Source: Domibacillus epiphyticus (GTDB lineage Bacteria; Bacillota; Bacilli; Bacillales; Domibacillaceae). Taken from it: 64,000 nt of DNA. The notes under the pieces were generated by a model. That model did not search any database. It saw nothing but the letters and a program-made list of their open reading frames with translations, and was not told the origin of the DNA. Positions 1-7,623 of this stretch are shown in pieces (the stretch's first letter is position 1; each line of letters starts with the position of its first letter). The DNA lies in NCBI RefSeq assembly GCF_001975785.1, contig NZ_MSFI01000022.1:1-64000 (forward strand), given 5' to 3'. Both the position numbers and the translations under genes were made by a program.

Positions 1-100
1 CTAACGGTTTTCCAAACGGAACGACATGGCGTGGTTTGCCGGTTACTTTTACGAGGATTATCTAGTTTTGAAGGAACAATTCCTTTCAATTTCATACAGT
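1..100 (+). other. 23S-5S rRNA spacer (partial)
   Basis: This is the short spacer that precedes 5S rRNA in a Bacillus-type rRNA operon. The stretch ATTATCTAGTTTTGAAGGAA near positions 57-76 is, from memory, the usual spacer motif of this group. The 23S gene itself lies outside the window. Confidence 0.6.
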
Positions 101-216
<116 letters not shown>

Positions 217-224
217 TACGAGAA

Positions 225-249
225 GAACAGCGGAAGCTGTTCTTTTTTT
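225..249 (+). terminator. rRNA operon intrinsic terminator
   Basis: A 7-bp stem GAACAGC/GCTGTTC with a GGAA loop is followed by seven T. It sits just after the 5S gene and ends the rRNA operon. Confidence 0.85.
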
Positions 250-305
250 GTTTGTTTAAGTATGGAATTTTACAACCTTAGCATCATTAAGCATAATTTT
301 ACTTT

Positions 306-899
306 TTATACGATTGCATAGGTAAGTCCCTTTGCTGAAATTAAGCTTGTTGCTATCCCAACAAATATAACCGTGATACATGACAACAAAACATTTCCAT
401 TAGGAATAATCATGCTCCCTGTGAAAACAATGAAAAAATCAATGCCAAAAATAATATAGCCGGGGTTTACATTTGTACGCCTAGCGAGCATGAGTGCAAG
501 CAGGTCTGTCCCCCCGACACTCGTATTACACAAAAGCATGATCCCGATCCCGCAACCGACAGTGATCCCCCCAGCAACAGCGTATAAAAAAGGGGCATGA
601 AACAGCTCTCCAATCGAATGCAATGGATAAAATAAATCGATCATAAAAGATGAAAAAATCATGCCGTGAAGACTGTTATAAAAAAAAGGGCGGTTATAAA
701 TCCATGCGAAGATAAAAATAGGCGTACTAATTAAAATAACAACTAAACCGACTTGTGCCCCTGTCAAATAGTGAGAAATGAGTCCAATTCCAATCGTGCC
801 GCCGTCTAATAATTCAGAAGGTACGAGAAAAAAGTTCACACCAATCGCTAATAAAATACTGCCGATGATGATGGAAATCGCTTTATGTAAAAAAATCAT
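306..899 (-). CDS. YitT family membrane protein, short form
   Basis: This is a 197-residue polytopic membrane protein of the YitT/DUF161 family. The start is supported by AGGTGGGG just upstream. About five or six hydrophobic segments are visible. The glycine-rich motifs LLDGGTIGIGLI (about residues 30-41) and SVGGTDLLALML (about 127-138) are the duplicated signature of the family. Typical Bacillus members are about 280 residues and carry a C-terminal soluble DUF2179 domain, which is absent here. The biochemical function of the family is not established. It is transcribed alone and ends close to the rRNA terminator region on the other strand. Confidence 0.8.
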   Translation of the reverse strand: MIFLHKAISIIIGSILLAIGVNFFLVPSELLDGGTIGIGLISHYLTGAQVGLVVILISTPIFIFAWIYNRPFFYNSLHGMIFSSFMIDLFYPLHSIGELFHAPFLYAVAGGITVGCGIGIMLLCNTSVGGTDLLALMLARRTNVNPGYIIFGIDFFIVFTGSMIIPNGNVLLSCITVIFVGIATSLISAKGLTYAIV

Positions 900-1039
900 A
901 AAACCCCACCTTTTAGAATTGTGATTTTCTTGATGTATATGATTTGTCTATTGATAAAGTGATGGAAGATTTAACAACGTTCTTTCTAATCAACATATTA
1001 ATCCTTTTTCGTAAAATAAAATGAAAGGGGAGAGTGATA

Positions 1040-1234
1040 TTGAGTTTTTATTTTGATTTGAATGTAATAAATAATATTTTGTTCACTTTTTTTCAAAACG
1101 GCGTTTGGGTTTTAGGATTCTTTTATTTATTAAATAAACTATTTGTAAATAAGAAGCTTTTAAAATTTTCAAAAGTAGTCGTGATCTTTGTTTTAGCTTT
1201 CTTCTTATTCTTTTCATTTGCAGCGAATATGTAA
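1040..1234 (+). CDS. Small hypothetical membrane protein
   Basis: This is a 64-residue protein with two strongly hydrophobic stretches (about residues 12-28 and 42-62) separated by a lysine-rich segment, KLFVNKKLLKFSK, which suggests a two-span membrane peptide. I place the start at TTG 1040 because AAAGGGGAG lies about 8 bases upstream. The alternative GTG at 1034 would be too close to that site. No family is recognised. It precedes a toxin-antitoxin pair, but nothing links them functionally. Confidence 0.5.
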   Translation: MSFYFDLNVINNILFTFFQNGVWVLGFFYLLNKLFVNKKLLKFSKVVVIFVLAFFLFFSFAANM

Positions 1235-1308
1235 CGTGGAAGGCGATCTTTGCGGACGTTAGGGGAAAAGTTGGGTATAATGTATATTATTCTTTGGGGG
1301 TGATTTTC

Positions 1309-1716
1309 TTGCATTCAGAATTAGTTCAAACCATCCAAAACTTTTTAATCAAACACATAAATCCGTCGTTTATTATCGTTTTTGGTTCTTATGCAAAAGG
1401 AACAACACATAAAGAAAGCGATATTGATATTGCATTTTACTGCAAGGGTCATTCCCCGACATCATATGAGCTATTTATGTTGGCGCAGGAACTGGCTGAC
1501 TTACTTAAAATAGAGGTGGATCTTGTCAATCTTCGAACGGCATCCACCGTTTTCCAGGCGCAAATTTTCTCAACGGGAAAAGTCATTTTTTGCGAGGATG
1601 AAACTTTAAGAATGAACATGCAAATGACCGCTCTGAGCATGTACGCAAAGCTAAATGAAGATCGAATGCCAATTTTAAACAATGTAGATGAAAGCGGGTC
1701 TATTTATGAAAAATGA
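1309..1716 (+). CDS. mntA: MntA-type nucleotidyltransferase antitoxin
   Basis: This is a minimal nucleotidyltransferase, the antitoxin of a type VII MntA-HepT pair. In characterised members it inactivates HepT by transferring AMP to a tyrosine. The GSx10DxD motif is complete: Gly26-Ser27 (FGSYAKG), Asp38 and Asp40 (SDIDIAF). A third acidic residue, Asp71, lies in KIEVDLVNL. The start TTG 1309 is chosen because GGGGGTGA lies 5 bases upstream. The TTG at 1294 would overlap that site. The gene overlaps hepT by 11 bp, so the two are translationally coupled. The length of 135 residues is usual for the family. Confidence 0.85.
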   Translation: MHSELVQTIQNFLIKHINPSFIIVFGSYAKGTTHKESDIDIAFYCKGHSPTSYELFMLAQELADLLKIEVDLVNLRTASTVFQAQIFSTGKVIFCEDETLRMNMQMTALSMYAKLNEDRMPILNNVDESGSIYEK

Positions 1717-2110
1717 TGTCATCCTAAATAAAGTCAGTGTCATTGAACGATGTTTAAAAAGAATTCAGGAAGTGTATGAAAACGATCCAGTCAACTTGGA
1801 GAATTTTACAAAGCAGGATTCGATCGTTTTAAATATCCAGAGAGCATGTGAAGCGGCAATTGACCTTGCTATGCATATAGTGGCTGTAGAGCGGCTCGGA
1901 CTTCCTCAAACGAGCAGAGAAGCATTTGATATGCTGCATTCTAAATCTATTATTGATGAGGAAACAGCCGGACGGCTAAAAGCGATGGTTGGTTTTCGAA
2001 ACATTGCAGTCCATGATTATCAAACAATCAACCTAGACATTTTAAAGCAAATTGTTGATAAGCATCTGGGGGATTTTACGCAATATACGAAACAGATTCT
2101 TAAATACTAA
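1706..2110 (+). CDS. hepT: HepT-like ribonuclease toxin (DUF86)
   Basis: This is the HEPN-domain toxin partner of MntA, 134 residues and largely helical. The catalytic HEPN motif R-x4-H-x-Y is intact as Arg98, His103 and Tyr105 (FRNIAVHDY). In known systems HepT is an RNase, and the Tyr is the residue modified by the antitoxin. The ATG at 1706 lies inside the 3' end of mntA. B. subtilis YutE belongs to the same DUF86 family. A hairpin terminator about 85 bp downstream closes the operon. All expected active residues are present, so the toxin is probably functional. Confidence 0.85.
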   Translation: MKNDVILNKVSVIERCLKRIQEVYENDPVNLENFTKQDSIVLNIQRACEAAIDLAMHIVAVERLGLPQTSREAFDMLHSKSIIDEETAGRLKAMVGFRNIAVHDYQTINLDILKQIVDKHLGDFTQYTKQILKY

Positions 2111-2195
2111 ATAACCATAATAATATTATGTAAATATTAAATAGTATCCAATGAAACCTATGGAGGTAATCATCATATAAACGATTAACAGAAAA

Positions 2196-2226
2196 GGAAT
2201 GCAGACTCTTGCTGCATCCTTTTTTA
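2196..2226 (+). terminator. Intrinsic terminator of mntA-hepT
   Basis: The stem GGAATGCAG/CTGCATCC has one bulged A and a 7-base loop. It is followed by a seven-T run. Confidence 0.7.
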
Positions 2227-2770
2227 TTATTCTTTAAAAAATCCAGTTCTCTGATGAAACGGAATCTCAGATTTAAAATTGAATTTGAACTCCTCTGCCA
2301 TTGAGGCAATGGCATATGCGGACGAATTGATTTCTGCCATAGACGCAAGCTGTTCCTGTCTAGAAGGCTGCTATATCCAGAAAGCATTCGTCTGTGAACA
2401 CGTGGAAATATCTTTTGCCGAGTTGTATAGTATACTTCTTCTACACTAGTTGATTTCTTGTGAACGTTCAGAAAGCAAGCCAATTACTTTATTTAATTCG
2501 TTAACCTAATCATGAATAAACCTCATTTGATGTAAATTTTCCTTCAATGGATTAATTGCCGTCTTCTGCTTCTGCTTCTGTTTCTATAGATAGTTCTAAA
2601 CACTTGTCGAGCTCTCTGAAAATCAGCCATTTTCATAATTTATATCTGTTTCAATATCTTGAATAATTCCACTTAACACAGAAACATTTTCAATTACATA
2701 TTCGCAGGAATTGTTCGTATGTTTCATATTGTTGTAAAGAACAGATTGATCTCCACGCTTGTTTTTGGAC
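2227..2770 (-). pseudogene. Decayed methyl-accepting chemotaxis protein
   Basis: No open gene is left here, but fragments in different minus-strand frames read like the signalling domain of a chemoreceptor. The end reads QEQLASMAEINSSAYAIASM followed by AEEFKF, ending at the stop complementary to 2227-2229. This matches the usual EQLASMEEI-type C-terminal helix. Upstream pieces include VIGLLSERSQEI, SSVEEVYY-like segments and NNSCEYVIENVSVLSGIIQD. Stops and frameshifts separate the pieces. It is a relic of an MCP gene, and the left and right limits are estimates. Confidence 0.5.
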
Positions 2771-2887
2771 CCGTTAAACTATCCTAAATAAAACGCAGCG
2801 CCAATTAATCCTCTTGAAAATGAATGAATCGACATTCAACACAGGACTGAATAAAAGCCTGCAAATGGTTTGAGTGTTTTTTTATTA

Positions 2888-2922
2888 GAATCACTCCCTT
2901 TTTAAGTAGAAAGGAGTGATTC
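2888..2922. repeat. Inverted repeat downstream of catalase gene
   Basis: GAATCACTCC and GGAGTGATTC form a perfect 10-bp stem with a loop of about 15 bases. It lies just past the stop of the manganese catalase gene. No T-run follows on the minus strand, so it may be an mRNA 3'-end stabiliser or a weak terminator. Confidence 0.5.
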
Positions 2923-2957
2923 ACTCAATATACCGACTGTAATTTCTGTAATGTTGA

Positions 2958-3818
2958 TTAGAGGTCCATATCTTTAAGGCCTGGGCTATGTTCATTCGGC
3001 ATTTCAGGAAGCTCGGGCACCGGGAACCCTTCTGGAGGGTCAACTACCTGTAATGTGCCGCCGTTTCTGCTTGGCGATTCACCTTGAAAGATTTCGGCGA
3101 TGCGTGTCGAGTCAAGCCTGAAATTAAATTGAGCGTTGTGAAAGCCCATTTCCCCATACTTTCTGCATTCAGGGTATTTGTTGATATCATAATTAGGGAC
3201 AGGGAAAAGTTTTGCCCAATCGACTCCTAATGTTTCCAGCGCTTTCGCAAAAGCGTTTTGATGGGCATTATCACGCACAATGAGGAAAGCGAGCGTTTCT
3301 CTAAATGCTTTATTTGTACTCATCTCGTAAATTCTGCTCTTTTGAAGAACTCCTGTCGATTCCAGCACCAAGTTGTCAAGAAGATCACCGATTAGATTGC
3401 CGTGGCTGTACACGTAGCTCCCCAACCATGGATTTCCGGCTGCATCAACGGGCAAAGAAGATTGAGCGCCAATGATAAAATGATGCGGATTCACATTATC
3501 ATGCAAAACCGCTTCATTCAGCGGTGCGCCATCTGGTGCTTCATTTCCGACACCAGGCTCCCCGGATCCATTCAACAGTTGATTGATGGTTGTTTGAACG
3601 AGTTCAACATGACTGATTTCTTCAACAAAAACGCCTCTTAATAAATCCCGGTATTGCTTTTCTTTCCCACGGAAATTGGAACTTTGAAAAAAGTATTGCA
3701 TCATCGTTCTCATTTCACCAAAACGGCCCCCAAGTATTTCTTGAAGAACTTTTGCCGCTGCCGGATCCGGACCATCCGGCACAATCAAATTGATGAGATC
3801 TTCTTTGTAAAAATACAT
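2958..3818 (-). CDS. Manganese catalase
   Basis: This is a 286-residue non-haem dimanganese catalase that converts hydrogen peroxide to water and oxygen. It belongs to the YdbD/YjqC type of Bacillus. Ferritin-like helices carry the metal ligands. The EEISHVELV motif near residues 67-75 and DNAHQNAF near 183-190 supply Glu and His ligands. The C-terminus is Pro-rich and acidic, as in spore or stress-associated catalases. The start is backed by GGAGG about 8 bases upstream. It is monocistronic. In spore formers such proteins are often coat or sporulation associated, but nothing here shows the sigma factor used. Confidence 0.9.
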   Translation of the reverse strand: MYFYKEDLINLIVPDGPDPAAAKVLQEILGGRFGEMRTMMQYFFQSSNFRGKEKQYRDLLRGVFVEEISHVELVQTTINQLLNGSGEPGVGNEAPDGAPLNEAVLHDNVNPHHFIIGAQSSLPVDAAGNPWLGSYVYSHGNLIGDLLDNLVLESTGVLQKSRIYEMSTNKAFRETLAFLIVRDNAHQNAFAKALETLGVDWAKLFPVPNYDINKYPECRKYGEMGFHNAQFNFRLDSTRIAEIFQGESPSRNGGTLQVVDPPEGFPVPELPEMPNEHSPGLKDMDL

Positions 3819-3972
3819 GCGTCATCCTCCATAACATTCAATTTTCACTTTCTTACTATTTGAAGAAAATCAATAATTATACGTGCAAAGACAGTTCATT
3901 ACCAATTGCTTTTCTACAGATGGTGAGGAAGGCTGAGGCTATATTTGTTCTCAATTATTACACGAACCTAAA

Positions 3973-4007
3973 TTTCAACATTGAAATAACTAGTTTCAAT
4001 TTTGAAA
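3973..4007. promoter_or_regulatory. Tandem palindromes, candidate enhancer for sigma-54 activator
   Basis: TTTCAACATTGAAA (3973-3986) and TTTCAATTTTGAAA (3994-4007) share the arms TTTCAA-N2-TTGAAA. Their spacing is 21 bp, two helical turns. They lie 60-95 bp upstream of the -24/-12 promoter at 4068. This is a plausible upstream activator site for the enhancer-binding protein encoded at 9609-11666. Confidence 0.65.
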
Positions 4008-4067
4008 TTAAAAATTGTAATGCGCTTTCAATAGTTGGAAAAGTCGAATAAATTACAGATATTAATC

Positions 4068-4085
4068 TTGGCACGAATATTGCAA
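4068..4085 (+). promoter_or_regulatory. Sigma-54 (-24/-12) promoter of the pxp operon
   Basis: TTGGCACGAATATTGCAA matches the SigL consensus TGGCAC-N5-TTGC. The GG (4070-4071) and GC (4082-4083) doublets are 12 bp apart. The pxpB start is about 50 bp downstream, and no competing sigma-A promoter was obvious. Confidence 0.9.
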
Positions 4086-4137
4086 TTAAGGAAAAGAAGG
4101 ATGAAATGTTCTATATAAATGAGTGAGGTGAATGTTG

Positions 4138-5007
4138 ATGCCCCGTTACGAATATGGCGGTGATGAGTTTATTTTTGTTGAATTGGCAGAAGAAATGAGT
4201 TTGGAAGTCAACTTTCAGGCGATGGCAATTACAAAGAAGCTTCGAGAGGAAAATGCAGCGGACATACTCGACATTTGTCCATCAAATGCATCCTATATGG
4301 TTCGGTTTAACCCGGATAGCATTCATCCGGATGCCCTTATTTCAAAACTGAAAGAATTAGAGAAATCGGTTTCAATGGATGATTTTGAAATAACTTCTAG
4401 GCTCGTGGATGTTCCGATTTTATTCGAAGATCCGTGGACTCATGAAGCACTTATTCGGTTTAGGGACCGTCACCAGGATCCGGAGTCAACCGATCTTGAA
4501 TATGTAGCGCGCATAAATGGATTTGAATCGACAGATGCCTTAATTAAAGGGATTACGGACTATCCTTATCTTGTATCGATGATCGGTTTTGTGCCGGGTC
4601 TGCCATGGTGTTATCAAATGGTTCCTCGTGAAAAGCAGATTGAAGCACCGAAGTATGTACGCCCGAGAACTTTCACTCCTGAAAGAGCGTTTGGTTTTGG
4701 CGGTGCATTTGCCGTTATTTATCCTGTACAGGGTGCCGGGGGCTATCAATTGTTTGGCATTGCGGCGGCGCCTATTTTCGAAAAAGATTCAAAGCTGGTT
4801 GATTTCAAAGAAGACATGACGTTTCCGAGGCAGGGGGACATCTTCAGATATAGAAGCATTACGAGAGAAGAGTATGACTCAATCCGTCAGCAGGTAGAAG
4901 AGGGTACGTTCCGTTATGTAACGAAAGATATTACGTTTAAAGCGCAAGATGTTCTCGAAAATCCTAAGGCGTTTTCTGATGATGTGTTAAGGAGGTTGTA
5001 TTCATGA
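4138..5007 (+). CDS. pxpB: PxpB/KipI-like 5-oxoprolinase subunit (copy 1)
   Basis: This is a 289-residue KipI/PxpB-family protein. In the PxpABC enzyme it pairs with PxpC to hydrolyse 5-oxoproline with ATP. The family is also the N-terminal half of the urea-carboxylase C-terminal domain and the KinA inhibitor KipI. Visible family motifs are GFVPGLPW (about 153-160) and the P(R)-x-FTPERAFGFGGAF block (about 176-193). The start ATG 4138 is preferred over 4132 because GAGGTGA ends at 4131. It is first in an operon behind a sigma-54 promoter and overlaps pxpC by 4 bp (ATGA). A paralogue lies at 11680. The neighbouring biotin carboxylase genes raise the possibility of a biotin-dependent reaction. 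Confidence 0.85.
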   Translation: MPRYEYGGDEFIFVELAEEMSLEVNFQAMAITKKLREENAADILDICPSNASYMVRFNPDSIHPDALISKLKELEKSVSMDDFEITSRLVDVPILFEDPWTHEALIRFRDRHQDPESTDLEYVARINGFESTDALIKGITDYPYLVSMIGFVPGLPWCYQMVPREKQIEAPKYVRPRTFTPERAFGFGGAFAVIYPVQGAGGYQLFGIAAAPIFEKDSKLVDFKEDMTFPRQGDIFRYRSITREEYDSIRQQVEEGTFRYVTKDITFKAQDVLENPKAFSDDVLRRLYS

Positions 5008-6002
5008 TAAAAGTAAAAAATCCGGGTCTTCAAACAACCGTTCAAGACTATGGAAGGATCGGCTTTTATGAAGTAGGGATGCCCCCTTCAGGAGCAATGG
5101 ATAAGTACTCTTACACGGCTAGCAATCTACTAGTTGGAAATGATGAAAACGCGGCAGTGCTTGAAGTCACCTATCTCGGTCCGGTGCTTGAATTTCAGCA
5201 GGATGCAGTCATTGCCATTACAGGTGGTGAAATTCCTCCAAAAATAAATGGGGAACCGGTCTCTATGTGGGAAACATTGTCCATCAAAGCGGGGGACGAA
5301 TTGTCCTTTGATTTTGTGAAGGGAGGGGCACGGGTATATCTTGCTGTTGCAGGGGGGATTGATGTTCCACAAATTATGGATTCCCGGTCTACATATACAC
5401 TTTGCGGGATTGGCGGCCTTGAAGGGCGTGCCCTTCAAGCGGGGGATGTGCTTCAAGTTGGCACCGATCACCATCACGTGGTGAAATCGGGCACACGCAT
5501 TCTAGAAGAGCTCATTCCTGTATTTTCTAAACGGCACGAAATCCGTGTAGTCATCGGGTTGTGCAGCTACCGGCTGACGGAAGAAAGCAAGGAGCGGTTT
5601 TTCTCGATCGATTGGACCGTTACGCCGGAAGCGAACCGGGTTGGATATCGTTTTAAGGGTGAGCGGCTGAACTTTGTGGAGCGCGAGCAGCCGTTTGGGG
5701 CCGGAAGCAATCCATCTAACGTTGTTGATTTGGGATACCCGATTGGATCCATTCAGGTGCCGGATGGCATAGAACCGATCGCCTTATTAAACGATGCGGT
5801 TACGGGCGGTGGATATGCGACGGTATGTACAATTATCAGCACAGATTTAAACAAGATGGCTCAAATAAAAACGAATGAAAAGGTCCGCTTCATTCCCGTT
5901 GCCATCGAAGAAGCGCTTCAGGCAAGAAAGGAACATAAACAGAAGATTCTTCAAATGAAAAAGCATATAGAAGGAAACTTGGAGGGACAAATGAATGGCT
6001 AA
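5004..6002 (+). CDS. pxpC: PxpC/KipA-like carboxyltransferase-domain protein (copy 1)
   Basis: This is a 332-residue PxpC/KipA-family protein, the partner of PxpB. The family is named biotin-dependent carboxyltransferase because it is related to the carboxyltransferase part of urea carboxylase. Typical motifs are GLQTTVQDYGRIGFYEVGMP (about 8-27), PPSGAMDKYSY, VAGGIDVP (about 113-120) and the C-terminal FGAGSNPSNVVDLGYPIGSI block. It starts inside the pxpB stop codon. Its end overlaps the biotin carrier gene by 8 bp, so the subunits are tightly coupled. About 50 percent of residues look shared by eye with the second copy at 12565. Confidence 0.85.
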   Translation: MIKVKNPGLQTTVQDYGRIGFYEVGMPPSGAMDKYSYTASNLLVGNDENAAVLEVTYLGPVLEFQQDAVIAITGGEIPPKINGEPVSMWETLSIKAGDELSFDFVKGGARVYLAVAGGIDVPQIMDSRSTYTLCGIGGLEGRALQAGDVLQVGTDHHHVVKSGTRILEELIPVFSKRHEIRVVIGLCSYRLTEESKERFFSIDWTVTPEANRVGYRFKGERLNFVEREQPFGAGSNPSNVVDLGYPIGSIQVPDGIEPIALLNDAVTGGGYATVCTIISTDLNKMAQIKTNEKVRFIPVAIEEALQARKEHKQKILQMKKHIEGNLEGQMNG

Positions 6003-6237
6003 ATCTATCGTATCACCAATCCCGGGTGTGTTTTACCGCAGACCGGCTCCAGATAAAGATGTATTTGTAAAAGAAGGCGATCAGGTCAAAGCGGACGATG
6101 TGATTGGACTAGTCGAAGTAATGAAAAATTTCTATGAAATCAAGGCGGAAGCAGATGGAGTGATTGAACGCTTTCTTGTGGAAGAGGAAGGGCTGCTCGA
6201 TTCTGGCCAAGAGATTGCCATTTTGATTGAGAAATAA
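5995..6237 (+). CDS. accB: Biotin carboxyl carrier protein
   Basis: This is an 80-residue stand-alone biotinyl domain. The biotin attachment motif is EVMKNF, with Lys44 as the modified residue. The usual motif is EAMKM. Gly pairs at GVFY and EADGVIE mark the hairpin turns of the hammerhead fold. It is shorter than the housekeeping AccB (about 155 residues) and lacks the N-terminal extension. The gene sits between pxpC and a biotin carboxylase, so it most likely serves that local carboxylase and not fatty-acid synthesis. The name accB follows homology only. Confidence 0.85.
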   Translation: MAKSIVSPIPGVFYRRPAPDKDVFVKEGDQVKADDVIGLVEVMKNFYEIKAEADGVIERFLVEEEGLLDSGQEIAILIEK

Positions 6238-6260
6238 CTAGTTTGGGATGGAGGAAAAAG

Positions 6261-7607
6261 ATGACGTATTTCAAGAAGGTTTTAATTGCAAACAGAGGGG
6301 AAATTGCAAGACGAATTATCCGCACTTGCCATGAATTGGGGATTCATACTGTAGCGGTTTATTCTGAGGCAGATGCGCAAGCCCCTTTTGTAAATGAAGC
6401 GACAGAAGCTGTATGCATCGGTCCAGCACAGGCGAAAAAAAGTTATTTAAACATAGAAAAGATTATTCAAACGGCAAAAGAAACGAAGGCGGAAGCGATC
6501 CATCCGGGGTATGGATTTTTATCCGAGAATCCGGAATTTGTCATTCGCTGCCAGGAAGAAAACATTGTTTTTATCGGTCCGGAAGCAGCAAAGATGAAAC
6601 TGATGGGAAGCAAACTGGAATCACGTATTCAAATGCAAAAAGCGGGTGTTCCAGTTGTGCCAGGCTCTGATACGAGCCTTGGCTCAATTGAAGAAGCCCT
6701 TACAGTGGCGGAAGAACTCGGCTATCCGCTCATGCTGAAAGCAAGTGCTGGCGGCGGAGGAATCGGTATGAAGCTCGTTGAAAATCGGGAAGAATTAATA
6801 AAAGCATTTGATGAAACAATTAAGAAAGCGGTTTCTTTTTTTAATGACGGAGCGGTCTTTCTTGAAAAATGGATATCTAAACCACGTCATATCGAAGTAC
6901 AAATAGCGGCAGATGTTTATGGGAATGTGGTGCACTTATTCGAACGGGAGTGTTCCGTCCAGCGCAGAAACCAAAAGGTGGTGGAGGAAAGCCCTTCTCC
7001 ATTTCTTGATGAAAACTTGAGAAAAGAACTATTGGAGACAGCGGTACGCGGAGTAAAGGAAATCGGCTATACAAATGTTGGGACAATGGAATTTATTTTT
7101 GATGAAAATCAAAACTTTTATTTCCTTGAAATGAACACACGTCTTCAAGTTGAACATCCTGTCACGGAGGAAATTACCGGTATAGACTTAGTAGAGTGGC
7201 AGTTGAAAATCGCCGCTGGCGAAAAACTTCCTGCCTCTCAAGAGGAAATTCAAATGACAGGTCATGCAATAGAATGCAGACTCTATGCAGAGGATCCAAA
7301 TACTTATTTTCCTTCACCGGGAACGATCAGCCGGCTTGCATTGCCTGAACAGAATATCAGGCTAGATTTTGCTGTTGCAGAGGGAAGTGTGGTCTCCCCT
7401 TTTTATGACCCGATGATCGGAAAAATCATTGTGCATGGAGTTAATCGGCAAACGGCGATTGAAACGATGGAGCGAACACTCGAACATATAGAAGTAGAAG
7501 GCCTGACAACTAATCTGCCTCTTCTTGAACGAATCATGAAAAATGATCTTTTTACCGCAGGAGATTATACAACACAGTTATTAGCAGAACAAAAAGTACA
7601 GAGTTAA
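6261..7607 (+). CDS. accC: Biotin carboxylase (AccC paralogue)
   Basis: This is a 448-residue biotin carboxylase that uses ATP and bicarbonate to carboxylate the biotin of a carrier protein. The N-terminal motif KVLIANRGEIA, the HPGYGFLSEN motif (about 81-90), the ATP-grasp glycine loop KASAGGGGIGMK (about 161-172) and the catalytic EMNTRLQVEH block (about 290-299) are all present. The start ATG 6261 has GGAGG about 6 bases upstream. Housekeeping AccC is expected elsewhere in the genome. Here the gene lies between a biotin carrier and pxpA under sigma-54 control, which points to a catabolic carboxylase whose carboxyltransferase would be PxpB-PxpC. Confidence 0.9.
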   Translation: MTYFKKVLIANRGEIARRIIRTCHELGIHTVAVYSEADAQAPFVNEATEAVCIGPAQAKKSYLNIEKIIQTAKETKAEAIHPGYGFLSENPEFVIRCQEENIVFIGPEAAKMKLMGSKLESRIQMQKAGVPVVPGSDTSLGSIEEALTVAEELGYPLMLKASAGGGGIGMKLVENREELIKAFDETIKKAVSFFNDGAVFLEKWISKPRHIEVQIAADVYGNVVHLFERECSVQRRNQKVVEESPSPFLDENLRKELLETAVRGVKEIGYTNVGTMEFIFDENQNFYFLEMNTRLQVEHPVTEEITGIDLVEWQLKIAAGEKLPASQEEIQMTGHAIECRLYAEDPNTYFPSPGTISRLALPEQNIRLDFAVAEGSVVSPFYDPMIGKIIVHGVNRQTAIETMERTLEHIEVEGLTTNLPLLERIMKNDLFTAGDYTTQLLAEQKVQS

Positions 7608-7623
7608 GAAAGGTGGGGTTTTG

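Noticed and set aside
2888-2922. Intrinsic terminator of the catalase gene
   Set aside because: The stem is perfect, but no T-run follows on the minus strand, so it is listed only as an inverted repeat.
4138-6002. kipI-kipA sporulation control genes
   Set aside because: The homology is shared, but the sigma-54 promoter and biotin and pxpA partners favour a metabolic role over KinA inhibition.
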